Notes under the pieces: generated by a model
The model's input: only the letters and a program-made list of their open reading frames with translations
What the model was told of the DNA's origin: nothing
Database searches by the model: none
NCBI GenBank assembly: GCA_903851035.1
Contig: CAINND010000094.1
Coordinates: 1 to 64,000 of the forward strand
Reading direction: 5' to 3'
DNA from: an uncultured Acidobacteriota bacterium
GTDB taxonomy: Bacteria; Acidobacteriota; Terriglobia; Terriglobales; Acidobacteriaceae
Length of the DNA: 64,000 bases
Shown here: positions 1-7,614 of the stretch, piece by piece
Numbering within the stretch: position 1 is the first letter of the stretch
How the letters are laid out: every line of letters begins with the position of its first letter
Program-made: the position numbers and the translations under genes

Positions 1-452
1 GGCGTGCCGCTCAGCAGTCCGGTGTTCACGCCGCGCACCGTGCTTCCGCTCTTGGCCAGCAGAATGTCGGTGTCGGCAATGTCCAGGTTGTAGCGCGCAA
101 TGGCGATGTCGAAGTTGTTTTCCAGCACCAGCGCCACCGCGTCGTTCAGGCTCAAATAGAGCTTGCCGTCGCGGATTAGTCCGTGCAGGCGGTCGCTGTT
201 CTTCAGCACCGGCTGCGGCAGCGTGTGCGGAACATACAGCTTCCACGGGGTGCGCGCCGGATAAGGCTTCGTCTCCGCCGCCAGCGGCGCCACCAGCGTG
301 GCCTGCGCCTGGGGTGCGGAAGACGTCGCGGATGAAGTCGCGGAGGAAGATGCTGCCGCCTCCTGCGCCCACACACTACTGCTCATCATGCATGCCACGC
401 ACATCATGGCAACCAGCTTGCGCAATCCTTCTACTGCACGCCTACCGGACAT
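1..452 (-). CDS. TolC family outer membrane efflux protein, N-terminal part (runs off the left edge)
   Basis: The reading frame is open from an ATG at 452 to the left edge, giving about 150 residues. A signal peptide ends near SSVWAQ, a low-complexity Ala/Ser stretch follows, and then comes LSLNDAVALVLENNFDIAIA. That segment is typical of the first helix of TolC-type outer membrane factors (A-L-x-NN-D/P-x-I/L). Such proteins form the outer membrane duct of tripartite efflux or type I secretion. The C-terminal barrel and coiled-coil repeats lie outside the window, so the substrate cannot be inferred. The gene diverges from truA. Confidence 0.7.
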   Translation of the reverse strand, partial: MSGRRAVEGLRKLVAMMCVACMMSSSVWAQEAAASSSATSSATSSAPQAQATLVAPLAAETKPYPARTPWKLYVPHTLPQPVLKNSDRLHGLIRDGKLYLSLNDAVALVLENNFDIAIARYNLDIADTDILLAKSGSTVRGVNTGLLSGT

Positions 453-876
453 TCGTTCTTCTCCGTCATCAGATATCTGTTGTCTGCCCGCAAACTACCG
501 GGCGCATTCCGTCTTCCCGACGTACTCCGTAATGCAGCAGCGCGTCAGCGGACGCGCCTCCGCGGTGGCCAATCCGTTCCATCCATAACTTTGTACGCAA
601 TCAGGCCTCGGGCGGTTCCGCGCCACTTCCGCAAGCAGCACCACCACGTCCGAGTATAGCCGACCACGGGGGGCGGTTTGGCGGCGGCCAGCAAGTTCCT
701 GCCTTCTTAATTCGCGCCACGATTGACGCCGCCGTGATGCCCCGCAGGCAGGGTGATTGCCCGCACGCAAGTTGTACGTGGCGTACACGGTTGGCGGTTT
801 GCTGTTTCCGAATCGCGTTCATTTGACATCCCAGTCAAAAGCCGCCAACCTTGAATCCTTTAGGACCACGCTCACC
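453..876. other. Intergenic spacer between divergent tolC-like gene and truA
   Basis: About 420 bp with no convincing gene. Short frames here lack ribosome binding sites and have atypical composition. It should hold both divergent promoters, but no clear -35/-10 pair stands out. Confidence 0.5.
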
Positions 877-1692
877 ATGCCCTCGCGCACCCTCAAACTC
901 ACGCTCGCCTACGACGGATCGCCCTTCCACGGCTGGCAGGTGCAGCCCGGCCGCGCCACCATCCAGGGCCTCCTGGCCGAGGTGCTGGAGAGCCTGACCG
1001 GCGAACGGGTGTTGCCGCAGGGCAGCGGGCGCACCGACGCCGGCGTCCACGCACTGGCCCAGGTGGCTACCTTTCAGACGATGAGCGCCATCCCGGCGGC
1101 CAACATCAAAACCGTGCTTAACGACCGCCTGCCTGCGGCCATCCGCGTGCTCGCCGTCGAGGAGGCGCCCGAAGGCTTCCACGCCCGGCACTCCGCGCGC
1201 GGCAAGCGCTATCACTATCGCATCTGGCGAGGCGAGGTCGTTCCGCCATTTCTCGCCCGCTACGTCACCCATCATCCTTATCCGCTGGACGAAAGCGCCA
1301 TGCAGCAGGCCGCCGCCTTCGTCACCGGCGAGCACGACTTCACCAGCTTCGCCGCCGTCGATCCCGATCGCGCCCAGCGCCTGGCCGAACTTGAGGCCGA
1401 AGCCGCGCAAGATTCCGCCGGAGAGATCTCCATCGCTCCCACTCTCCGCGGCAATACCCGCACCATCCACGAGAGCCGCTTCGAGCGCCACGGCGACGAG
1501 CTGCTCTACATCGTTCGCGGCAACGGATTCCTGCATCACATGGTGCGCAACCTGGTAGGTACGTTTTTGCTGGCGGGCAAGGGAAGCGTCGCGCCCGCGC
1601 AGATTCCACAGATCCTCGCCGCCCGCGACCGCCGCATGGCCGGACCGACGGCTCCGCCGGAGGGGCTGTACCTGGTGGAAGTGGAGTATTAG
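877..1692 (+). CDS. truA: tRNA pseudouridine(38-40) synthase TruA
   Basis: 271 aa. It isomerises uridines 38-40 in the anticodon arm of many tRNAs. The catalytic aspartate lies in GSGRTDAGVHAL (D54), and the N-terminus shows LTLAYDGSPFHGWQ, both hallmarks of TruA. The frame opens upstream at 757, but family length and the conserved N-terminus place the start at 877 (MPSRTLKL). There is a short insertion around residues 165-190 (AELEAEAAQDSAG) before the conserved HHMVRNLVG segment. The family identification is secure. Confidence 0.95.
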   Translation: MPSRTLKLTLAYDGSPFHGWQVQPGRATIQGLLAEVLESLTGERVLPQGSGRTDAGVHALAQVATFQTMSAIPAANIKTVLNDRLPAAIRVLAVEEAPEGFHARHSARGKRYHYRIWRGEVVPPFLARYVTHHPYPLDESAMQQAAAFVTGEHDFTSFAAVDPDRAQRLAELEAEAAQDSAGEISIAPTLRGNTRTIHESRFERHGDELLYIVRGNGFLHHMVRNLVGTFLLAGKGSVAPAQIPQILAARDRRMAGPTAPPEGLYLVEVEY

Positions 1693-1720
1693 CTTTTTAA
1701 AGGTTCTAAGAAAAAAAGCT
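1691..1720. terminator. AT-rich hairpin between convergent truA and the DUF1905 gene
   Basis: AGCTTTTT (1691-1698) pairs with AAAAAGCT (1713-1720) between the 3' ends of two convergent genes. It could end transcription in either direction. The stem is weak and the loop is long. Confidence 0.35.
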
Positions 1721-1749
1721 CCTCGATTTATTTCGCATTTACGCTCCGC

Positions 1750-2223
1750 TTACGATCTGCGTTCCTTCTTCCGAATCATCTCCACGGCCTTTACCGCCCG
1801 AGCCACTCGCGTCTCTTCCTTTTTTCCGCCGCTGATCCAGTCGGTGAACTCGCGCTTGTGCGATGGGATGAGCGTCTCAAATACCTTCGCCGCCGCCTTG
1901 TCTTTCTTGAAGGCCGCCGCCAGCTCCGGCGGAACCTCCACCTCGCGCGGCTTCGTGTCCACGCGCAGCACCACCTTTACCTTGGAACCCTGCCCCACCC
2001 CGGCGCCCGCCATCATCTCCTTGCTCACGCTCATATGGTGCGTGCCGTCGCCATTCGGCATCAGGCTGGTGCGAAAGGCGAAGCCGTTCACAGTGCCCTC
2101 CACCGGCACGCGAGCCCGGCTGCCGAACGTCTCCTCCACGTTGAATGGAATCGGCATATAGGTCCACGCCCCATTCGGCCCGCGCGGAGTAAACACCGCT
2201 ACAAAGCGCATTTCCTTGCTCAT
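1750..2223 (-). CDS. DUF1905 / YdeI (OmpD-associated) family protein
   Basis: 157 aa from the ATG at 2223. Residues 1-95 match a DUF1905 beta-barrel pattern (RFVAVFTPRGPNGAWTYMPI, then a segment around residue 60 with NGDGTHHMSVSKEM). The C-terminal 60 residues match the YdeI/OmpD-associated tail (VPPELAAAFKKDKAAAKVFE, SHKREFTDWI, Lys-rich RKKERRS). This fusion is common in soil bacteria. Its biochemical role is unknown, and some relatives are annotated as bacteriocin-protection proteins. It is convergent with truA and divergent from the aldehyde dehydrogenase gene. Confidence 0.75.
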   Translation of the reverse strand: MSKEMRFVAVFTPRGPNGAWTYMPIPFNVEETFGSRARVPVEGTVNGFAFRTSLMPNGDGTHHMSVSKEMMAGAGVGQGSKVKVVLRVDTKPREVEVPPELAAAFKKDKAAAKVFETLIPSHKREFTDWISGGKKEETRVARAVKAVEMIRKKERRS

Positions 2224-2390
2224 GTTTTTAATCCTTTTAGTGGCAGCCCCACCTGGCCCCTTCGTGTGCCTGGAGCCAGCTTTCTGGGCATCATAGCGCA
2301 AAATTCCCGTCGCCGCCTCGCCGTAAATATCTGCCGCAAAGCCTCTGCCGGGCTTCCCTTGTCCACCCCAAAGGTAGTACAAATTCCTGC

Positions 2391-3983
2391 ATGTCCAGCG
2401 GCATCCATCTCATCTTCAAGGCCGGCGAGCGCTTTACCACCACCAATCCCGCAAACGGCCAGCGTCTTGCCGACTACGCCATTGCCGACGCCACGGAGGT
2501 CAACGCGGCCATCGCCCGTGCCCGCCAGGCGCAGCAGTGGTGGAGCCAAGTGCCGCTCATCCGCCGCGCCGCCCTGCTGCGCCGTGTCGCCCGTCTGCTG
2601 AACGAGTCGAAGCAGGCCCTCGCCACGGTCATCACCGGTGAAAGCGGCAAGCCAATGCTGGAGGCCTTGCTTAACGACGTGCTGGTCTCCGCCGACGCCG
2701 CCCTCTTTTGCGCCACGGATGCGGCCAGCGTTATGCGCTCCGAAGATGTGCCGCACCACAACATAGCGCTGCGCCTTAAGCGCGGTCGCATCGAGTGGGA
2801 GCCACTCGGCGTCATCGGCATCATCGCACCGTGGAACTATCCGCTCTCCATCCCTGCGGCCGATACCTTTGCCGCCCTCGTCACCGGCAACAGTGTCGTG
2901 CTCAAGCCCAGCGAGCTGACTCCGCAAACCGCGCTCGCGCTCGAGCAGGTCATCAACCACGCGCTGGATGAAGAAGGCCTCACCACGCTGCCGCGCCCCG
3001 TGCAGGTCATCCTCGGCCTGGGCCCCACCGGAGGCCAGCTTGTGGAAGGCGAGATCGACAAGCTGATCTTTACCGGCAGCGTCTCCACCGGCCGCCGCGT
3101 TGCCATGGCCGCCGCCGAGCGCCTGCTGCCCGTCACGCTCGAACTCGGTGGTAAAGACGCCATGATCGTCCTTGACGATGCCGATCTGGACGTGGCCACC
3201 TCGGCCGCCGTCTGGGGCAGCATGCTCAACGCCGGGCAAACCTGCGTCAGCGTGGAGCGCTGTTACGTGCAGCGCAAAATCTATTCCAAGTTCATCAGCC
3301 AGTGCGTGCAAAAGATTCAGGCGCTCAAGGTCGGCCCCGGCGCCGATCAGCAGACCGACGTTGGCCCGCTCATCACGCAGCGCCAGTTGCACATCGTGGA
3401 GCAGCAGGTGGACGAGGCCCGCGCCCTGGGCGCCATCGTTCAAATTGGCGGCCACCGCCTGCCCGAACTCGGCGAAAACTTCTACGCGCCAACGCTCGTC
3501 ACCGACGTGGATCACACGATGAGCCTGATGTGCGAGGAGACCTTCGGCCCCGTGCTGCCGGTCACGCCCTTCGACGCGGATGAAGACGCCATCCGCATGG
3601 CCAACGATAGCGACTTCGGACTGGCCTCCAGCGTCTGGGGCAGCACGCGCCGCGCGGAACCTATCGCCCGCCAACTGCAGGCCGGAACCGTGTTGGTCAA
3701 CGATCTCATCAGTGGATTCGCCGTCGCCGCCGCGCCCCACGGCGGAGTGAAACACAGCGGCCTCGGCCGCACCCACGGACGCCTGGGCCTGCGCGAACTC
3801 GTCCGCCCGCGCTACGTGGACGTGGACCTGATGCCCAGCATGAAAAAGCTGTGGTGGTACCCCTACGCGCAAAACTTCCAACCCATGGCGGCCTTCGTGG
3901 ACATGCTCCACCAGCCCGGCCTGCTGGCCCGCCTGCGTGCCTCGCTCAAAACCATCCCCCTGCTGCTGCGGCGGAGGCGGTAG
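2391..3983 (+). CDS. NAD(P)+-dependent aldehyde dehydrogenase
   Basis: 530 aa. It oxidises an aldehyde to the carboxylic acid with NAD(P)+. The general base E251 (TLELGGKD) and nucleophile C285 (NAGQTC) are 34 residues apart, as in the ALDH superfamily. The cofactor loop APWNYPL and the C-terminal GGVKHSGLGR motif are also present. The chain is about 40 residues longer than a typical 490-aa ALDH. The extra C-terminus is basic and hydrophobic (LRASLKTIPLLLRRRR) and may attach to the membrane, as in class 3-like ALDHs; that is inference. The substrate is unknown. Confidence 0.9.
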   Translation: MSSGIHLIFKAGERFTTTNPANGQRLADYAIADATEVNAAIARARQAQQWWSQVPLIRRAALLRRVARLLNESKQALATVITGESGKPMLEALLNDVLVSADAALFCATDAASVMRSEDVPHHNIALRLKRGRIEWEPLGVIGIIAPWNYPLSIPAADTFAALVTGNSVVLKPSELTPQTALALEQVINHALDEEGLTTLPRPVQVILGLGPTGGQLVEGEIDKLIFTGSVSTGRRVAMAAAERLLPVTLELGGKDAMIVLDDADLDVATSAAVWGSMLNAGQTCVSVERCYVQRKIYSKFISQCVQKIQALKVGPGADQQTDVGPLITQRQLHIVEQQVDEARALGAIVQIGGHRLPELGENFYAPTLVTDVDHTMSLMCEETFGPVLPVTPFDADEDAIRMANDSDFGLASSVWGSTRRAEPIARQLQAGTVLVNDLISGFAVAAAPHGGVKHSGLGRTHGRLGLRELVRPRYVDVDLMPSMKKLWWYPYAQNFQPMAAFVDMLHQPGLLARLRASLKTIPLLLRRRR

Positions 3984-4006
3984 CTGGGGAGTGGTACTTG
4001 ATAGAG

Positions 4007-4025
4007 ATGTGACTTATAGTCCGTG
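4007..4025 (+). promoter_or_regulatory. C-box operator of the restriction-modification controller
   Basis: ATGTGACTTATAGTCCGTG contains the palindromic core GACT-N3-AGTC followed by CCGTG. This is the arrangement known for operators of C proteins of the PvuII/AhdI/Esp1396I class. It lies 35 bp before the controller gene. The adjacent GCATTAAAAGCTAC could be a weaker right-hand site. Operator identity is by motif only. Confidence 0.75.
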
Positions 4026-4059
4026 GCATTAAAAGCTACAAATAAGAATACTCCCCTCG

Positions 4060-4314
4060 ATGAATGCGGACGAACGTAAACGTGTGTCAAGACAGCTTGG
4101 CCTTAAGGTTAAGCACTTCCGAGGGACGCAAGGTGTCTCACAAGAAGAGTTGGCATTTCGTATTGGCATCGACCGCACATATCTATCCGGAATCGAACGT
4201 GGTCAAAGAAATCCCACGTTGACGGTTTTGTGCCGCATCGCTCATGGCCTGGGGATTCCGGTCGCGAATCTACTTCAAGGGGTTGATGCTCGTGCCACTA
4301 AAGCTAAATTTTAG
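4060..4314 (+). CDS. XRE-family controller (C) protein of a type II restriction-modification system
   Basis: 84 aa, the usual size of C proteins. Almost the whole chain is an HTH_3/XRE domain (SQEELAFRIGIDRTYLSGIE is the helix-turn-helix). C proteins bind as dimers to C-boxes upstream of their own gene. They first activate and then repress the C-R operon, so methylation precedes cleavage. The C-box at 4007 and the overlap of its 3' end with the endonuclease gene (4286) fit this role. The local sequence is AT-richer than the flanking housekeeping genes, which suggests horizontal acquisition. Confidence 0.88.
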   Translation: MNADERKRVSRQLGLKVKHFRGTQGVSQEELAFRIGIDRTYLSGIERGQRNPTLTVLCRIAHGLGIPVANLLQGVDARATKAKF

Positions 4315-4993
4315 AGAAGGTTCCCTCCAATCAAGAGTATTTAAGGTTCTCAAAGACCAACGCTGGCATTGTCGTAAATGTGAATACCCAGGGATTCCTA
4401 TCGAACAATTCGCTGGTGGCGGAGGCATTCAAGGCTTACAACGCGGGACTAGGTCTCGTGTTGGTTTAGTTATAGAGTCAGCGAATCGTAGCTGTACTAA
4501 GTGTGGATCCACACGCCATGACCGATGGACAGGAGAGACACGCGCAGCAAATGCTGCCTCTGGAATTGCGCCCAAATTAGCGGCCAGAATTCTGGCTCAC
4601 TTTGATTATGTGGATGTGATTGAGGAACGCAAACGTCCAGCTCACGAACTTGTAATCGATCACAAGCTGCCGATGGAACGTTGGGGCTCTACCGAGGAGC
4701 CGAATGAATCAGATATGTCCGAGGAAGAAATCGGGCAGAAATTTCAACTTCTCAAGAAGGACGCGGCCGGGAATCACAACTTACTTAAAAGCCGTGCATG
4801 CGAGCGCTGCGTAGCAAATGGTCAGCGAGGCACACCTTTTGGAATCAATTATTTTTATGTGGGAGATGATAAGTGGCCCAAAGGCGTACTTGAGCGCGGG
4901 CCATCTGCCGAAAGTGGATGCGTCGGTTGCGGTTGGTATGATTTTGATAAATGGCGGACTGGACTGAATGGACTGCTAGAGAAGAAGCGTTAA
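4286..4993 (+). CDS. Putative HNH-type type II restriction endonuclease
   Basis: 235 aa from an ATG inside the end of the C gene (29-bp overlap), consistent with translational coupling. No exact family was recognised. The chain has four CxxC pairs (C29/C32, C70/C73, C172/C175, C212/C215), suggesting two structural zinc sites. Between them lies a beta-beta-alpha-Me-like core with D125-H126 (HELVIDHK) and N163/N165 (GNHNLLKSR). The position behind a C gene and tail-to-tail with an m5C methylase makes a cognate restriction enzyme the best reading. The recognition site is unknown. A longer upstream frame (from 4244) would overlap the C gene further and is less likely. Confidence 0.75.
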   Translation: MLVPLKLNFREGSLQSRVFKVLKDQRWHCRKCEYPGIPIEQFAGGGGIQGLQRGTRSRVGLVIESANRSCTKCGSTRHDRWTGETRAANAASGIAPKLAARILAHFDYVDVIEERKRPAHELVIDHKLPMERWGSTEEPNESDMSEEEIGQKFQLLKKDAAGNHNLLKSRACERCVANGQRGTPFGINYFYVGDDKWPKGVLERGPSAESGCVGCGWYDFDKWRTGLNGLLEKKR

Positions 4994-6204
4994 AGAGAAG
5001 TACCATCGGCGCAAAGGAATGGCTGAACACCACTAATTGCCTCACCATGATTCGGAATATCAATATCACCCTGAATCTCTCCTGCATCGGCAATTGCATT
5101 CATGTAAGGCACTAGCGCAAGTCCGATGCATTCCGCCAACCGTGGAGGTATGGCGTTACCTATCTGCCACATCGCTTTCTTCATAGGGCCTTCAAAAATG
5201 AACGAGTCCGGGAAGGTCTGCAACCGAGCCATCTCTCTGGCTGAGATCACTCTGTTCAGGTGAGGGTGAATGTGCGTTCCACCGTGGTTTTCCTTAACCG
5301 TCATGCTCGGCAGCCCAGGATATTGACGTTTGAAAGCATCAAAGTAGGTTTCATACAACGATCCACCCGCAGGAACCTTCGATATACGGTCCATGAAGTT
5401 CTTCGAATGTTTTGTCCATTCGTGGTTAATCTCGGGAATAGGTGTGTATTCCGGAAGGTCGCTAATTGCTGATTCTATGGGAACATATTCATCTGGGCGA
5501 AGTTGCGGTTTTGGAAATGGATTAGGCAGGCCAAAACGGTTGGCTACAAAAATAGCACGAGGGCGTATTTGGGGGACACGATAGTCTGCACTTTCAAGCA
5601 CGGCAACAGAGGTTTTGTATCCGATCTCTTCAAATGCTTCGACGATGGCATATCGAACTGCCCCATTCTTCATCGTCAGAATCCCCGGCACGTTTTCCAT
5701 AACAAAGTACCACGGCCTCAATTCTGCAACGATCCTTACATATTGCCGAAACAAAACGTTCCTTGGATCGTTCGGGTCGCGCTTACCTGCAACAGAAAAG
5801 CCCTGACATGGAGGCCCGCCCGCAACCAAATGCACCGATTTGCCTTCGAGCCATTCAGATGGATTGAAATTCTTGATATCACCTGAAAAATGTTTGCATT
5901 CGGGAAAATTTCTACAGTGAGTTGCAGAGGCGATTTCTATCAGTTCAACGCTAGCTACCGGAGTAAATCCAGCCTGACGCAAGCCCTGACTGAATCCACC
6001 AGCGCCAGAGAATAAATCAACAAAATTCATCCCATTTGCGCGACCATCAACATCACGAAGTTCAACAAAACGCTTAAGTGGGTCGCGATCCTCCATCGCC
6101 AATTTCCTCTTAATCGCATCGTAGCGCCCCAGTTTTGGACGCTTCCGCCTTGGCGGATTCTCAACAGCTTCCGGCTTGATATCGCCAAACAGATTCCCGT
6201 TCAT
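4990..6204 (-). CDS. DNA (cytosine-5-)-methyltransferase of the C-controlled RM system
   Basis: 404 aa. Ordered m5C motifs are visible: I (NFVDLFSGAGGFSQGL), IV with the catalytic Cys (GGPPCQGFSVAG), VI (MENVPG), VIII (QIRPRAIFVA), IX (REMARLQTFPDSF) and X (IGNAIPPRLAE). The target recognition region lies between VIII and IX. The ATG at 6204 is preferred over 6210 because AGG sits 8 nt upstream of it. The gene is convergent with the endonuclease gene and the stop codons overlap by 3 nt. It should protect the host from the neighbouring nuclease. Confidence 0.93.
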   Translation of the reverse strand: MNGNLFGDIKPEAVENPPRRKRPKLGRYDAIKRKLAMEDRDPLKRFVELRDVDGRANGMNFVDLFSGAGGFSQGLRQAGFTPVASVELIEIASATHCRNFPECKHFSGDIKNFNPSEWLEGKSVHLVAGGPPCQGFSVAGKRDPNDPRNVLFRQYVRIVAELRPWYFVMENVPGILTMKNGAVRYAIVEAFEEIGYKTSVAVLESADYRVPQIRPRAIFVANRFGLPNPFPKPQLRPDEYVPIESAISDLPEYTPIPEINHEWTKHSKNFMDRISKVPAGGSLYETYFDAFKRQYPGLPSMTVKENHGGTHIHPHLNRVISAREMARLQTFPDSFIFEGPMKKAMWQIGNAIPPRLAECIGLALVPYMNAIADAGEIQGDIDIPNHGEAISGVQPFLCADGTSL

Positions 6205-6603
6205 ACACATAGCCTATCGTTAAACGACACCTTTTGTGCAATGACAATCTCTAGCTACTCGATAACTCCAACCAATCAGGTTCGTCGAAGCAACCTCGTC
6301 CCAATTGTAAACTGGACAGTATTTACGCCCATAGCCCACTATAATCACACCAAAGCCTCCCCCCACTCCAACCCTTGTCAACCCCACTTTTTGACGAAAT
6401 CCGCGCAAGCCGCTGATTCCGCACGGACTATAAATTGCCCGCCGCTGAGGGTCACCCCCCATCCAAATTGCTATCCTGAAAGTAGGGCAGAGGTTTGGGC
6501 GCGGCGTGGCGAATTGCCTTGGTTTTCCGCGCATCCGCCTTGAGGCGTTTCACGCAAGGCTAGTCCCGCTTGCATAAGCGGTTTACAATCGCGGCCAAGA
6601 CAT
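6205..6603. other. Intergenic spacer holding a dispersed repeat
   Basis: About 400 bp between the divergent methylase and channel genes. Short open frames exist on both strands, but most of the spacer is the dispersed repeat at 6377-6487 and neither frame looks like a protein family. Promoters for both genes should lie here. Confidence 0.5.
6377..6487 (-). repeat. ~110-bp dispersed repeat, copy A
   Basis: Read on the minus strand this resembles 42243-42355 on the plus strand. Shared blocks include AGCAATTTGGA, GGGGGGTGACCCTCAGCG, TTTATA, CGTGCGGAATCA and GGGGTTGACA in the same order and spacing. It is noncoding as far as can be seen. It may be a miniature element or a structured RNA module. 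Confidence 0.75.
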
Positions 6604-7614
6604 ATGCGTGCTCTGCGGAATGTAAGGATACTTTCGGCGGCGTTGTTGCTGGTGGCCATCACGGGCACGGCCGGCTTCCATTACATCGAGCACTGGAGCT
6701 GGTTTGACGGCTTCTACATGGTGCTCACCACCCTGACGACAATCGGTTATCAGGAGGTGCATCCGCTCAGCCAGGCGGGCCGCTACTTCAACGTCTTTGT
6801 CATCATCTCCGGCGTCGGCCTGCTCTTCCTCATCCTGGGAGCCCTGGGCCAGGCGCTGCTGGAATTCGAGTTCAATCAACTATTTGGCAGGCGGAAAATG
6901 GAACGCGATATCGCTCGCTTGAAGGGTCACTACATCATCTGCGGAGCCGGACGGGTGGGCCGCGCCGTCGCCCGTCAGTTGGAGAGCAAGCCCGCGCAGT
7001 TCATCATTTTGGAGGCCAACGAGGCCAAGGCGCAGCGCATCCGCGAGGAGACCAAGTGGCTGGTGGTGCATGCCGACGCCACCTTGGAGGCGCAGCTCGA
7101 AGCGGCGCGCATCCACGACGCCGCCGGACTGGTGGCCGCCACAACCACGGACGCCACCAACACTTACATCGTGCTCACCGCCCGCGGCATGAGTCCGGAA
7201 CTGAAGATCATTGCGCGCGCCAGCGAGGAGGGTGCGGAGAAGCACATGCGCACGGCCGGTGCCGACCAGGTGATATCGCCCTACAGCTTTGCCGGCTTCC
7301 GCATTGCGCAGGCTTTTCTGCGGCCGCACATCATCAACTTTCTTGAGGTGGCGCTGCTGCGCAACGACGAGCTTGGCCTGGAGCTGGAGGAGCTGACCAT
7401 CGAGCACAACTCGGTGTATGTGGGCAAAACATTGCAGGCCTCCGGCATCCGTCACGATCTCGGCATTACGGTGCTGGCCATCAAGCGCGAGGGCAAGGAA
7501 ATGCGCTACAGTCCCGAGGCCGCAACCATCCTCAACGCCGGGGACCACCTGATTGTGATGGGTGATCCCAGCCGCCTGCGCGAGCTGGAAGTACTGGCCG
7601 GAGGCCGCAAGTGA
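6604..7614 (+). CDS. Potassium channel protein with RCK (TrkA-N/TrkA-C) domains
   Basis: 336 aa, the MthK-like layout. TM1 is at residues 8-26, a pore loop carries the selectivity filter TTIGYQEV (about 46-53), and TM2 is at about 62-85. A Rossmann RCK domain starts at HYIICGAGRVGRAVARQL (about 103) and a TrkA-C domain covers about 250-330. It conducts K+ across the inner membrane under ligand or redox gating by the RCK ring. The stop codon overlaps the GTG start of nnrD/E (GTGA), so the two are probably translationally coupled. Confidence 0.9.
   Translation: MRALRNVRILSAALLLVAITGTAGFHYIEHWSWFDGFYMVLTTLTTIGYQEVHPLSQAGRYFNVFVIISGVGLLFLILGALGQALLEFEFNQLFGRRKMERDIARLKGHYIICGAGRVGRAVARQLESKPAQFIILEANEAKAQRIREETKWLVVHADATLEAQLEAARIHDAAGLVAATTTDATNTYIVLTARGMSPELKIIARASEEGAEKHMRTAGADQVISPYSFAGFRIAQAFLRPHIINFLEVALLRNDELGLELEELTIEHNSVYVGKTLQASGIRHDLGITVLAIKREGKEMRYSPEAATILNAGDHLIVMGDPSRLRELEVLAGGRK

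Noticed and set aside
495-788. 97-codon frame between tolC-like gene and truA
   Set aside because: It is Arg-rich, has no ribosome site or family, and overlaps the expected promoter region.
2220-3911. 563-codon frame antisense to the aldehyde dehydrogenase gene
   Set aside because: It is a shadow frame. The sense frame has all ALDH catalytic motifs.
6241-6543. Possible small protein in the spacer before the channel gene
   Set aside because: The frame lies across the dispersed repeat (6377-6487), whose other copy does not keep an open frame. It has no ribosome site.
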